DNA from: Gnetum montanum
Taxonomy: Eukaryota > Streptophyta > Gnetopsida > Gnetales > Gnetaceae
NCBI GenBank assembly: GCA_015680685.1
Contig: MNCI01006151.1
Coordinates: forward strand, 113,642-177,641
Length of the DNA: 64,000 nucleotides
Direction: 5' to 3'
Shown: positions 12,804 through 24,699 of the stretch, piece by piece
How positions within the stretch are numbered: the first letter of the stretch is position 1
Layout: each line of letters opens with the position of its first letter
Translations under genes and position numbers: made by a program
The notes under the pieces: model-generated
Seen by the model: only the letters and a program-made list of their open reading frames with translations
What the model was told of the DNA's origin: nothing
Database searches by the model: none

Positions 12804-14640
12804 CTATTGTTGTAGCATGTCTTCGATTGTCAATTTTGCTTTCTTATTTGATCCTATCTTTCTTTCATCTCTTGTTTTGCTTATCCATGCATAAACCACT
12901 AAACCAAGTTCTGATATTTTAACCTCATTATCCCTTTGATTATATATCCATTTATAGTCCATCCATTTATTCTTTACTCTTAATTTTGGTGTGAACCAAT
13001 CCATTCCTATATCTGTTATAATGTCATCCCTTAATTAGATGTTTCTTACTGTACCCACCCATATAATATCTTCTTCATTTCCATTACTTGGCCTAACCAA
13101 AAGCATTATTCCATTTTTGATATCATTAAATGGATTGAATGACCTCTTTAGTCTTTTGTTTCTTAATCTAATATATTATGCTTCATGTTCCTTCCCTTGA
13201 GTTCCATTAATGTATAATCTTGGACTCACAATATCTAGTTGAATAGTTCTTGGCCAGAAATGCTCTATAATAGCATCCCTACATAATACATTGTCTTGAA
13301 AGTACTCTAAATTTTTTAAAATATTTTTCTAGTAATTTATTTTTTCATTCCACTCTTACTTATCATTTTCCTGAAGATCTTCTATCACTTCTTCCTACAC
13401 CTTAATGTGGGATCTAATGTAATCTTTAATCATTGCTATGTACTCCATCTCATCAAATGTAGTGTCTAGGATCTGTGGTCCACTTACAAGAAGACGTGAA
13501 TATCCATTAACATTTTACCATAGCTCAAATGGATCAAACTAGTATTTCCCCTTGATATTTCTTTTCCATATCATTGCAAGAGTTCCCTTCGCCAAGTAGA
13601 AACTAATATAATGAATATGTTGCATTCCAAAAAGATTCCTCAGCCAACTAGATATGTATCTATCATGGAATCCTTTAAAGTCATACATCATATCAATGTA
13701 ATATGATGTGCAGTTTCTTCCACTATCTTTATCTATAAGACCATTCATATCCATAATCTATGATAAAGAAATTATATTTTTTCTCATAGCCATTGAAAGT
13801 CTTTTGAAACTTCCATCAATGTCCTCATGCATATGCCCTACTAGAAGATAACTTAACTTTATAACCTTTAAAAATATTTTGGACGTAAGTAATGATAAAT
13901 AAATAAAAACATATTTATTCATATAATCTCCCTTGTAGTTATCCATTTCTAGGAAAATTATAGTAGGTAATGACTTAAAATTAAACCTTGGATTGATTTC
14001 ATCTTAATAATATAAAGTATTATGTTCTCCATGTAGAAAACTTGAATGCTTGAGTAGTGCTTCTATAAGGAAGCATCTTCTAGAATTGTAATGTTTCTTC
14101 ATCATATCATCATACATGTTAAAAGGATCCTCCTTCAAATATCTCAAGCATTTTTGCATGGATGTTATGGTAAATTGAGAACCCATGTGTATAGAATGGA
14201 CTAAAGTGGCCAAAATCTTCATAACCTTGTCCTTTTACTAGAATTTTTGTAAGTGATATTTGAAACTTCCCTTTCTTGAAGACACCATTAGGCAAGATTA
14301 GCAACTTTGGAAATGAAGTTTTTGACTTATCCATTATATCATGAATGATGCTTAAGTGATTATCTAGTTGCCTTTTTGGTAGATCCAAATGAATATAGGA
14401 TGTTTTCATGCACATAGTTACATAATCATAATGATTTTAAAGCTTCCTTTGAATTCTATATATCTCTAATTGGTCCTTAGTTCATTTCTTTCTCTTGTCC
14501 AACATATGACAAGTTCTACAAATCGAGAAGTCATGCTTTCTACCAAAAATTATGTTCGGATAGTTTGTTGAAGATCTTTAATAATTAACTTTTTCTAATT
14601 GGTGGTAATACAAGGTCATCTAATTTAGGATTAATGTAAT
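12804..14640 (-). pseudogene. DUF7869-like gene relic, C-terminal part (VGHMHEDID motif)
   Basis: A single minus-strand frame runs from about 14222 to 12804 (some 470 codons) without an indel, interrupted by nine stops that are all TAA or TAG. It contains IIFLEMDNYKGDYMNKY (about 13905-13960) and LSYLLVGHMHEDIDGSF (13806-13856). A one-base frameshift near 14180-14230 links it to an upstream frame with CRTCHMLDKRKK and QLEIYRIQRKL (14440-14560). The layout of a Cys pair, a helical linker, DN..NK and VGHTHEDID matches a eukaryotic protein family that I associate from memory with Pfam DUF7869. Its function is unknown to me, although a transposase-like RNase H fold is conceivable. It is not a retroelement protein. 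The N-terminal part lies at 17640-18735. Confidence 0.6.
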
Positions 14641-17639
14641 TCTTTAGTAATATACGTTAACTCATTGTTAGCAACTATTTGGGACCACCAACCTTAGGGG
14701 CCTCCATGTCTCATGACTGAAGTCATGGGATGTGAAGGTGTTCTTCAAACAAAGTTTAGATGTTTGCTGGTCTCTGGCAACACTAAGGCCTAGATACCTC
14801 CAAATAGACTCAATGGTTATGAAACAAACTAAACATGAGTATGTGTTTACTGTTGTGAATGTTGAAATGGTTGGGTTGTGTATGAAATTGTAATTGGCTA
14901 TCATAAAAGAAATTTAGCTAACTTTGTAAAATACTGTGAGTTGTTGAGGGTTTCTATTTTGTCAAGTCACTTAGTCTATATAGTCCCTATAGCATGTTAC
15001 TTGTAGCTAATAAAATTTTAGAAAAACATTTAAGCAAAATTTTGCCAATCTACTCCTAATTTTTCCCAAAGAAAAAATTCCATAAGAAAACTAGAAATAG
15101 AGTAATATTCAATAGACTTAGAAAAAGAAAGAAAAGAAAGTAGATTTGTGTAAAATATCAAATATTTAAGCAAAATAAATTGACATGAGGAAACACTTCA
15201 CAACAAAGTTATTCCAATTCAATCTAACTACAAATTGTTCAAACCCTCTAAGCTCAACAAGCAATTTCGTAAAGAACAATTTTATTACACTATCAAAAAT
15301 GCTTGATAAATGACAAAGTATGAGCTTCTATTTTGGCTAGTTAATATTTTTCAAGAATTGCATTCAATAGAACCTTCAAAAAAATTTGACAATTTCAAGA
15401 TTGAAACACCAAGGCAATACACTTTAAAACAATGAAGCTATTTCAGTCATCTCAAAATACCAAAGATTTTTCTAGATTTTCTATGCTCAAAATAGGTAAT
15501 TTCATTAAGACATTACTATTAAATTGCTCTAGAGGCTTTTCAACAATATAAGCTCTACTATGGAAAATCTTAATAGAAGTATAATATTGTGCAAAAATAG
15601 AGCTTTAAAGCAACCTAGAAAAATCCCAAAATTAAATTTCAAGCACAATACTATCCAAACTATTAGCTAAGCAACTAAAACCAAATGGGAAGAAATGAAT
15701 TCACAAGATTAAAATAAAGAAGCTGAATTGATGCCTTTAGCAAGCCATGCTTTACAAGAATTCTTCACAGTTGCTTCTTCTAATTTCTCTTCCAAAAAAA
15801 TCCCTCAAATTCTACCCTTAAGTCTTTTTATAATGACCTTAGGGTAGTTACAATAATCATAAAAAGTTAAGGGTGTTATAAGTATCTAGGGGATTAATTC
15901 ATAACCATCCTAAGAGATTATAACTTCCATTGGAAGTTATTAGAAATTTGAGCTATGGTTGCTAAGTGTTTTCCTAATAACAAATATCATAGAGATTGCC
16001 ACAGGAAGTTACAAAAATTAAAGAAATACATGCCAAAGTCAGCAAGTGTCCTATGGGTAATTACAACCTTAGAAACATCAAGGAGATATAGTTATAACTT
16101 ATGTAGGAGGTTATATCTTCTATGAAAAATATTAATTCTCATAGCAAAGTTATATTTATCAAATGATGATAAATTCCTCCTTTTCTTAAACGTATACCCC
16201 CCTTTTCAAAATTACCAATTGTAATTCTAATAAATTATACGTTTTTACTTGCAATTTCGTCCTCTTCTTTAATAAAAGAAAAATTAAAACATTACTAAGG
16301 CAGTATAACGTTAAGGCCATGGGTTGACACGTTTACATTGGATGTGTAAATGTTTGGAAGAGATCGTAAGCTCTATGGCCATTGTGCCACAGATAACGTC
16401 ATCTTAGTTCCATGTTGTGAGGTCGTCGTGCCATTTGCCTTGCTTTGCTTCACATTTGTTGCCGTTCTGTCCAGCAACCACATATTCTCTCAAGCCCTTT
16501 GCCAGTAGAATCCTCCGGCCATGCCTCTAGCAGCCATGGCTGGTTTTGCATTGAGGTTTCATCGGTAGCGGCGTAGGAAGAGTCACGTTATTGCTGCCTG
16601 TCTGCATCATCGGTGGATGTGCTCCCCAGCAACGACATCGTCAGTCCATTCCTACTGCATTTGCAATTGTCTTCCTGCTGCTGCATGTGTCCCATTTTTT
16701 TGGTGTCGCATAAGCCCTACATCCTGCATCTGTCTTCAGATTCATAACGATGAGGATTTCTTTCTTTAATGCCGCCCTTGCTAGCCCTAACGCCACATTG
16801 CAATCTTGTGGTATAATTGTGCACGAAACACAATCTGTCCTAGCATCGTGGCCCATTCAAGAATCCATGGTTCTTCATCAAGGATATTTCCATGGAATCT
16901 TGCGCCTGAGCCTGAGCTTGAGGATTTTTTTTTATTATTTATTGTTAATATTTTTCGTTTTTGTTCAGAAGTTTCTCTGCATCCGATGGGTGTTACTAGT
17001 GTTTTTGCAGAGTGAAAAATTTTGTTTAGATTTCTATATCTCAACATTAATCGTTTGAATCAATCTTGCAATTTGGGCTTTCAATTATTTTGCAAATATC
17101 CATCCTTCTTTTTCTGGAAGATGAAAAACGTGAAAGCAACTTACGGTTATGAGAACCTAAGTTTTGGTGGTTTATTCTTAAAATTTGTGAAAACTTTTGC
17201 TTGTATCAGCCAGATGATGCTCTTATGGCTTCCCATACGAATTTTTCTCTTTGATTTTGGAAAATCTTTTTGTTAAAATCTGCATTTTCTCATGGTTAAA
17301 TTTTCATAGGATTTATGGAGAATTCAGCATCCTTCCATTTTTTTACAACCTTGTGAAATTTTCTTGTATTTTTCACACATTTACTCACTGCAACTGGTAG
17401 ATTTTTGAGGGTCTCCTGTGTTTGCAAAATTTTAATTCTCGATCTAGAAACGCTTGGTGGCTTCCAAAGACGTTCACTGTTGGAAATGGAAACTAATAAA
17501 GAAACAATGCTCCATTGGTTATGAAACCGTAACCACTACTTCCTTTTGAGCAAGTTAATGCATTTTCATTTTTTCAGACAAAGCAACCGAACAATCCATG
17601 AGCCTTTGTGCAATCACCATAACTTTAATTTTAATAAAA
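14641..17639. other. 3-kb segment splitting the DUF7869-like relic
   Basis: The two halves of the gene relic are separated by this DNA. 14660-14905 includes the dyad CATGACTGAAGTCATG. 14950-16250 is AT-rich with a minus-strand TATA-like TTATAAAAAG at 15822-15833, and could be LTR-like. 16300-17450 is visibly richer in G+C than its neighbours, with several short CpG-containing blocks. The open frames there (for example 16750-17058 plus) are not recognisable. It could be a long intron, an inserted unknown element, or both. No clear target-site duplication was found. Confidence 0.4.
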
Positions 17640-18735
17640 TCCTAACATTAATTTATAAATTCTGCTCCATAAAATGGCATAAATGTGTCACTCATATTCA
17701 CAGGCAATGTTTTAATTAGTTCAAATGTTTCATGGCTCATAACTTGTCTACATTCTAAAGGTTAATGATTTGTCATTTCCTCAACCACTCTCTCAAGAAT
17801 CGTGATTGTTTCAATCTTGCTTGATCTAGGCTTTACATTTTGAGTGTTTTCATAATTAAACACCACATGTCCATCCTTGAAATTACATAAGTGATTATAG
17901 AATGTACTACTTGGAATACCATGAACTTTATGCTAAGCCTTCTTACAAATCTCCATTTCAAAATATTTCATTGTCTTCACTAGATGCATTATGTTCCAAA
18001 TAAAATGATTTGATTTAAAGTCATGCATAATGTATGAAATTTTATCATTACCACTCATTGAAGACATCATTTCCGAAGTCCTCCTGATTTCATCTAGAGT
18101 AATTTTCTACATACAATTCCTCTTGCATCATATTTCATGCATGATGGATATAAAATTTTTCAGATGATACAAGAATCTAGATCTTGATATTCCTTTTTCT
18201 TCTCTTCTATCGATATTGTCATTCTTTCTTCTACTCTTGTAAGGTCTCTTATCTATGAATGCATTGCAGATCGAATGCATTGGTCTCCTATTTATATGAT
18301 CAATAAACTCAATTTCTTTCCATATATTTACCTCTATAGGATTAGAGCTACTGATCTTTGGAACAGGAATGAATTGACTATTCCTAGTATCATATACATT
18401 ATCCTTCCTACATACAATCATTGATAGAATATCCTTGAAGTATAGATAACAATCCTTACATTCCATATCAATTGATTCAATATAGACACTAATTTCATTA
18501 TTAGATAGATGAACAATAGAACAATTGAACAATAGAACAATCAATCACTCCATGTGTGTCACATGTAATATCAATTCTTTTTTATATTCTCAAATCTACC
18601 ATGGTATCATTTATCTGAGTTTGGTAGATTGTCCCTACCATAAGAAATCCTTTCTTTGAACATTCATGCTTTACCATAACTTTTCTTCCAAATAAGCCTT
18701 CATGATTCCTCTTCATATCATTTAATTGTTGATTC
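17640..18735 (-). pseudogene. DUF7869-like gene relic, N-terminal part
   Basis: The minus-strand frame from 18544 to about 17640 reads through only a few stops. It holds IPVPKISSSNPIEVNIWKE, then basic RRKNDNIDRREEKG. After the stop at 18128 it continues in frame with CKRNC, KITLDEIRRTSEMM, ICKKA and VHGIPSSTFYNHL. The C..C, helix, F..ICKKA, HGIS order resembles the N-terminal halves of the same eukaryotic family as the 12804-14640 segment, and lies on the same strand in the expected order. Upstream (18545-18735) another frame has EGLFGRKVMVKHE. Start codon and promoter are not identified. A spacer lying between two such parts suggests one broken gene. Confidence 0.5.
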
Positions 18736-19238
18736 ATGTATACAATATAGGAATCTATATCAAGATAAAAATATTACTATATAAGTTGTGCTTCAAAGAA
18801 ATTTAACACTAAATAAAAGTTTAAAATAATTTAGAGATACATTATATAAATTGAAAATAATATAATTTAAAAGTACAATTATCTAACATGTTTGTTAACT
18901 AGTCAGCAGTATTGAACAAATGAAAAAAAAATAATTTATCACATAGTCTATTCATAATACATCCTACTGTATCGTATATTAATTTTAATAAGTTGTTAAA
19001 ACAAAGAACCTTATGTATATTATACGAATATGTATATTTTTTATGACCTTGAAACCTCTAGTCTTCGATATAATTATGAGAGTTTGCACTCAAGAGCAAC
19101 TAATTTCTAGGATATTCATAGTATCTCTATCACCTACATAAAGACATCTATATGAAGAAATATAGATAGGTTGTATCAATAATAAAGACCATGTCTTTCA
19201 TATGAATTCTTATAGAATTAACTAATGATCCATATGAT
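18736..19238. other. AT-rich stretch, nothing recognised
   Basis: Very AT-rich DNA upstream of the DUF7869-like relic, ending at the left border of a gypsy-type LTR. It may contain the former promoter of the relic, but I see no supportable element. Confidence 0.4.
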
Positions 19239-20507
19239 TGTAGTGCCTAGAAAATTTGGTCGCTAGAAAGCCAAAAATCCCAAGCTATGATAACCTAACC
19301 TTGAATTTCAATGACCTCTAAAAAATAGGATCCAAGGTACCCTAGACAGTCTCGTCGATCACCTAGAGACTTACAAAGTGTAAATGGAAATGAAAATTAC
19401 AAATTCAAATGAAAATGAATTTAGCATAAAATCAAACTTTGAATAAAATCTGCACTACAAATGAACTGAAAAATTTATTAAATAAAACTGTAAAGTTCAA
19501 AGAGTACAAATGGTGTGCTCAAGGTACAAGAAGCTAATTTGGATGGAGCTTGAAGCCTGTTGCAGTTGGTAGGCTATCTTTTGCAATCAATCTCCATAGT
19601 CTAGGTACTTCCCAGTTCCAATCACTTAAAAACTCCTTTCTAGTTTTGGTTCAAATTTGCAACTTGGTCATGGTTGGTGTTAATACTAGTGTGCACGTTC
19701 ATTCCAATGGAACTATGCCAAGGGTCTCTAGTGCTTAGCGTAGATGCCAAATGGGATGCAAAAGTGGTCAAGGTTGCAAAACAAGATTATGGGTTGCACA
19801 AATGCTCATTTGAGATTTCTCAAAATTGTTGAAGTGTAGAACCTAAATATGGTGTTCAAGCTTGGATTTTATAGGCTTTAGGTTACTGATTTAATGCTAC
19901 AAATTATTGCCATGATTTTTGATAGATTAGTGTTTGTTTGCAAGTGTAACAACTATGATTTCCAACATAGTTGATCATTTCTAGTAAGTTTTGATGCACC
20001 AAGGCCATCAAAACCCATCGGCATACTAAAAATAGTAAACAAACTTTTATGACTATGCTAGCCTTCACCTCAACTATGCTAATGTTTGTTAAAGTCTACT
20101 AAAATCATTGTAACTACACTAGCCAAACTACATCTACTAGAAATCCATGATGACTACGCTTGTCATGTTACACTAGCCAAACTACATCTACTAGAAAAAT
20201 GTTATGACTTCATTGGCCATTATTGGTAAAGTGAAAAACCCAACAACACTAACATTGGTCTTGCAACTATGTTGGGTTTTGTGGTGACTACGCTAGGTGT
20301 TATTGGGAAAAATGAAAACCCAACACCATCTACACTAGGGGTAGATGGTTTCAACGTAGTTGAGACTATACCTCTACAAAAACCCATGAAAATCCTAAAT
20401 TTGGTAGTTTCCAAGGTCTTTTTAGCCTTCCCAAGCCCATATATAAACCTACTAGCAATTTTTCCACTTAGGAAGTGAGGCAGTACCAACTTATGAGGCA
20501 TTTTTCA
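19239..20507 (-). mobile_element. LTR of gypsy family F (short copy)
   Basis: On the plus strand it runs from TGTAGTGCC to GGCATTTTTCA, giving TG...CA-type ends. On the minus strand the right end is preceded by CTTGTTGGGGC, a weak polypurine tract. It matches the 60208-62100 LTR in its left part: both have CCTAACC(T) near the start, then a block ending in GGGACTTACA or GAGACTTACA followed by a GTGTAA stretch. The right half (20060-20230) repeats ACTACGCT/ACTACACTAGCCAAACTAC motifs. A minus-strand TATA-like CCTATAAAATCC lies near 19870. It is about 1.27 kb, shorter than the 1.9-kb copy, so it is probably internally deleted. Confidence 0.55.
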
Positions 20508-20924
20508 GCCCCAACAAGTTAAAGTATGGAAGATTGTAGTTCATGGGTTACTAACCTTACATTTACAATGAAATCTTGCCTCAAGTTGAATGGTGAAGGT
20601 TACAGGTTACAAAATGTGTTTCCTTGATGATGTTTCAATGATTTTTTCAATATAATTAGGAGAGGATTCATGAACTAGGAACAGATACTTATTGATATCA
20701 TCCATAGTGGATGCATTCTCGAGAAGCCTCTTATTTTGGAATCATATTCAAATGTTTTAATCAAATCTAAGATTCCTTTGTTGAGACATATCCTAGTATA
20801 TTTCATGACCAATAAACATATTTTTTATCTCAATTTTAGGAGGTGACACACTATCAATGAAATGTTTTGATACAACACTGATATGTATCACATCTAATAA
20901 ACCTAATTTTTTAAATAGCAATAT
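20508..20924. other. Unassigned stretch right of the gypsy LTR
   Basis: It may be the remaining 3' internal end of the element whose LTR lies at 19239-20507. No coding sequence is recognised. It passes without a sharp border into the dyad array that starts at about 20925. Confidence 0.35.
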
Positions 20925-22060
20925 AAGAGGTTGCATGACTGAGCAACCAATTGATTTTATATAATTATTGAAAGTATGAAACTAAAATGAGGATCCTCTA
21001 TTTTGTACATGTACTAAGAGTTGAATGCAAATGAGCATCCCTTACTTAATCTAGTTGATAGTATAAGGAATAAAAGGAAGAAAAACTAGTGGTAGGCCTC
21101 ATGCAAGTGAAACCAAAATTGTTATTCCTTTTCACAACTCTAACATAACCTTCTTTCTTAGGTTACTACAATTATATGTAGAAGTTAGGCTTTCTCTATT
21201 TTCAATTATTAGTATAATAGGTTGCATGACTGAGAAACCTATTGATTTTTTACAATTATTAAGAGTACAAAATCGGAATGAGAATTCTCTATTTTGTATA
21301 TGTATTGAGAATATGTAAACCAAATGATCATCCTAGAGTTATCAGTATATATATAAGAGAATTCACTTCCCAAAAATATCTATTTTGAGTATAATTATAA
21401 AATGGTTTACCATAAATTAACCTATGTTTTTTGTGTTTCGTCTAGTTATATGAGGTTGCACATCTAAGAAATCTACTATTTTGTGTATAACTAAGAGGAT
21501 CTTAATGACCTAGAAGCCTACTCTTTTGTGTATAATAATAAATGGTTGCATACCAAATCAACCAAATATTTTAAGTAAAAGTTTACTTGAGGTTTCATGA
21601 CCGAGCAACCTCTAGTTGTTAGTTCAACTATATGAGGTTGAATGACCGAGAAATCTAAACTTTTGTGTATAATTAAAGTTGGGTTGCATGCTTGAGAAGC
21701 CTTTTTTTCAAAGTGTAATTATATTAGGTTGAATTCCCAAGCACCTTAGTGTTTTGAGTAAAATTTTACTTGAAGTTGCACAACTAAGCAACCTCCACTT
21801 ATTATTTCAACTATATGAGGCTACATGCTTGAGAAACCTAATTTCTTGTGTATAATTAGGTTTGGTTGCATACCCAAGCAAGCTACTATTTTAAGTGTAA
21901 TTACATTTTTAGGTTTGGTTGCACAACTAAGAAACCTTATATTTTTATGTATAATTACATGAGGTTGCATATCCCAAAAATCCTTATGTATTGCACACCC
22001 TAGAAACCTTCTATTTTATGAATAACTATGTGGGATTGCACACTTGAGAATCCTCATGTA
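20925..22060. repeat. Degenerate array of GGTTGC...GCAACC dyads (array 1)
   Basis: At least fifteen units of the form AGGTTGCATGACYGAGCAACCT are spread over 1.1 kb. Clear ones are at 20929-20948, 21220, 21454, 21544, 21590, 21632, 21674, 21773, 21865, 21913 and 21962. From 21450 on they recur about every 45-50 bases and are separated by TATTTTGTGTATAATTA-like spacers. Each unit has inverted symmetry (GGTTGC against GCAACC around 6-8 bases), so it could fold as a small hairpin. No coding frame runs through it. The same dyad is iterated at 48260-52100. Confidence 0.7.
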
Positions 22061-22805
22061 TGTTATATTGATATTTTAGACAATGTATTTTGGAGGGGTG
22101 GAAGGGTGGGTGGGGGGTGGGAGGATGGGTGGGGTGTGGTGGGTTCAAAATTAAAGATACATACACACATTGAATTTTAACGTGGTTCCCCAACTTGGGT
22201 AGTCCACACTTAGAGGGTAGATCATAGGAACACCTCCAAAATTTATTACTCTCAAAATGTGGTTGAAGGACCCACTCCAAAGTGTTGTACTATAGCACCA
22301 ATCACTCAACCTTGCAAGGTCCTATTAGGATTGGAAATTTGGAAAATGCACAATGGCTAGCCAACAGTTACTAATGGTCATGGAAGATGTCTTACTCATG
22401 CCTAAGACATCTCTTTGAAATTGTCTTCCATTGGGAATACATGTTTGTTTCGAAAAGGTGTCTTTGTCTAGAGAAAGACATTTTTTCTAAAATTGGCCTA
22501 CATTCTATGAAGATGTCTTTTCTTGGTGAAAGACATCTTTTCCTAAAGAAATATTTCTACTTTTATTTAGATATGTCTTTGTTTGTGAAGCCTTCAATTC
22601 AGCCAAGTTGTCTTCTATTTCTTGAAGATGTCTTTGTTCACTTTCTCTTGTATGATGAATGCATCATTCCTTTTCTAAAACCTTGCATAATCCAAGTCTC
22701 AATCCAAGTTCTTATCTTGTAAGCACAATAACCACACACACATACAAACAACCTTGCCTTCCCTTTTTCTTAATGTTTTAACATACCAAAATCAAAAGGT
22801 CCACA
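22060..22805 (-). mobile_element. 3' LTR of copia element C, internally deleted
   Basis: The right end (CCACA at 22801-22805) abuts a minus-strand polypurine tract (AAAAAAAGGGGAGAT followed by TGTGGACC). The LTR shares CCCCAACTTGGGTAGTCCACA and the AAGATGTCTT-rich U3 with the LTRs at 37719-38672, 46090-47168 and 55762-56888. Relative to the 5' LTR of the same element, about 370 bp are missing near 22342. The left border is blurred by the G-rich expansion. Confidence 0.75.
22091..22143 (+). repeat. G-rich tract with G-quadruplex potential
   Basis: The plus strand has six or more runs of three or more G separated by one to four bases, for example GGGTGGGTGGGGGGTGGG. It sits at the left, terminal end of the copia LTR 22150-22805. 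Sister LTRs have only a short GGGGAGGAATG or GGGAGGGATG at the matching place (26341, 46112, 55779), so it looks like a local expansion. Confidence 0.8.
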
Positions 22806-23079
22806 ATCTCCCCTTTTTTTAGTAATGTCCAAAACTTAAGAAAATGGGTTAGTCTTGTCCTAATAATAAAAACACAATAATAACATTTTTTAACAACTTC
22901 TCTCCCTTTTTGGACATAACCAAAAAGGTGAGGCAAACTTTCCCTAAATAGATGCATGGAGAAAAGAAAATGTTTTTGGTGTTTTGAAATTTTTTATTTT
23001 TGTTTGGTTTTTTATTATGTAGAGTAAGAATAGAGAGAATGAAAAGACTCACATGACAGGACAAGGTGCTATCTCAATA
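22806..23079 (-). promoter_or_regulatory. Copia C polypurine tract and 3' hairpin
   Basis: A minus-strand polypurine tract abuts the 3' LTR at 22806-22820. About 85 bases inward lies a perfect hairpin, CCTTTTTGG-ACATAA-CCAAAAAGG on the plus strand (22905-22928), next to a second purine tract. The same arrangement is found in elements D and E. Confidence 0.65.
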
Positions 23080-24690
23080 TCCTTGCATAAAGATGTCAAT
23101 CGATGTTCATCTAGAGGTTTTGTGATGGCATTAGCTAGTTAACTCTTGGTTCCAATGAACTCTAGTCTTACATGACCATCTTGTGTATGCTCCTGTATGA
23201 AATGATGGAAAATCTCAATATGCTTGGTACAAGAGTGTTGAATTGGATTCTTTGTCATGTTGATGGCACTCTTATTATTATAGTAAATAGGATTTGAGTC
23301 TATGTTTACTCCCAAATCTTTGAGAGTCTCTTTCATCTAAAGTAACTACGCATAACAACTACTGGTAGAGATGTATTCAACTTCTATGGTTGAAAGAGCT
23401 ATAGAGGATTGCTTCTTGGTTGTCTAAGAAACAAGACTTCTTCCCAAAAAGAAATAATTACCACTCGTGCTATGGTAATGATTAGAACATCCTGCCCAAT
23501 CTACATCACAATAAATGGAAAGATCAAGGGAGGAATCCTTTGGATACTAAAGGCCCTAGTTAGTAGTACTTTTAAGTAGTAAACAAATTCTTTTAATCGC
23601 CTAGTAGTAATATTTTGAGGCTAACTGATATCTAGCACACAATCCTACAATCAAGGCTATATTTGGTTGACTAGCAATTAGATAAAGAAGACTACCAATC
23701 ATACCTCTATAAAACTTGGGATTAACTGGCTTACCTTGATCATCTTTAACAAGTTTAGAATTTAGAGCCATTGGAGTACCTTTAACTTTAACATTATCCA
23801 AGCTATATTTGAGTAGAAGATATTTTACATATTTTGTTTGACATAAGAAGGTTCCATTTGTTGTCTAATAGATTTGAAACCCAAGAAAGTTCTTGAGTTC
23901 TTCCATCATGGTCATTTCAAATTCGAACTACATGAGATCAGAAAACTTCTTGAAAAGAATTTCATTAGTAGCACCAAAAATAATATCATCAACATAGATT
24001 TAAATAATTAGAAGATCTTTATCTTCCCTTTTAATAAATAATGTAACATCAACTTTACCTCTTTCAAACCCATTTGATATGAGATGTTGAGAAAGTATTT
24101 CATACCAAGCTCTTAAAGCTTTCTTAATACTATAGAGATATTTCTTGAATTTGTAGACATAGTCAATCTTGATGGAATCAATAAATCATTCAAGTTATTC
24201 AATATAAACTTCTTCTTGTATGGTTCCATTCAAGAATGCACTTTTGACATTCATTTGATAGAGCTTGATGTTTTTGATACTTACATAAGTAAGAAGAAGT
24301 CTAATAGATTCTAGCCTAGCAACAAGACAAAATTTTCATCAATGTTTATTTCTTCTTGTTGGTTATATCCTTTGGCAAACAACATAGCCTTATTCTTTAT
24401 GATGTTTTCATTTTCATCAGTCTTGTTTCAAAAAATTCATTTAGTACCAATAACAGGTTTATCAGTGGGCCTAGGTGTCAATTTCCATACATCATTTCTA
24501 GCAAATTGAATAAGTTTATCTTGCATAGTGAAAATCCATCCTTCCTCTCTTTTGGCTTCCTTAAAGGTTTTTGGTTCAAGTAGAGACAAATATGTAGAAA
24601 AAGCACAATTCTCTTTTATTTGACTTCTAGTATGACACCATCTTGAACTTCTCCTATTACATCATTAATAGACTAAGTTTTGCTAAGTCT
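23080..24690 (-). pseudogene. Copia C reverse transcriptase and RNase H relic
   Basis: Read on the minus strand, the RT contains IYVDDIIFGATNEI (about 23960-24005) with an intact YVDD box, and broken frames around it. RNase H is represented at 23139-23336 (SNPIYYNNKSAINMTKNPIQ, HVRLEFIGTKS) and 23601-23801 (KGTPMALNSKLV, FYRGMIGSLLYL). The order integrase, RT, RNase H and the wording of these motifs place it in Ty1/copia, probably the SIRE-type branch. Stops and frameshifts occur every 50-100 codons. It would have copied and degraded element RNA in the particle, and is inactive now. Confidence 0.9.
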
Positions 24691-24699
24691 AGGCATTTT

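Noticed and set aside
16750-17058. Open frame of 102 codons on the plus strand in the GC-richer island.
   Set aside because: The composition is Phe/Leu-rich from T-runs, and overlapping frames are equally open. No family resemblance, start context or neighbours support it.
20925-22060. CRISPR-like appearance of regularly spaced short repeats.
   Set aside because: Repeats are degenerate, spacers are similar to one another, there are no cas genes, and the surroundings are plant retrotransposons.
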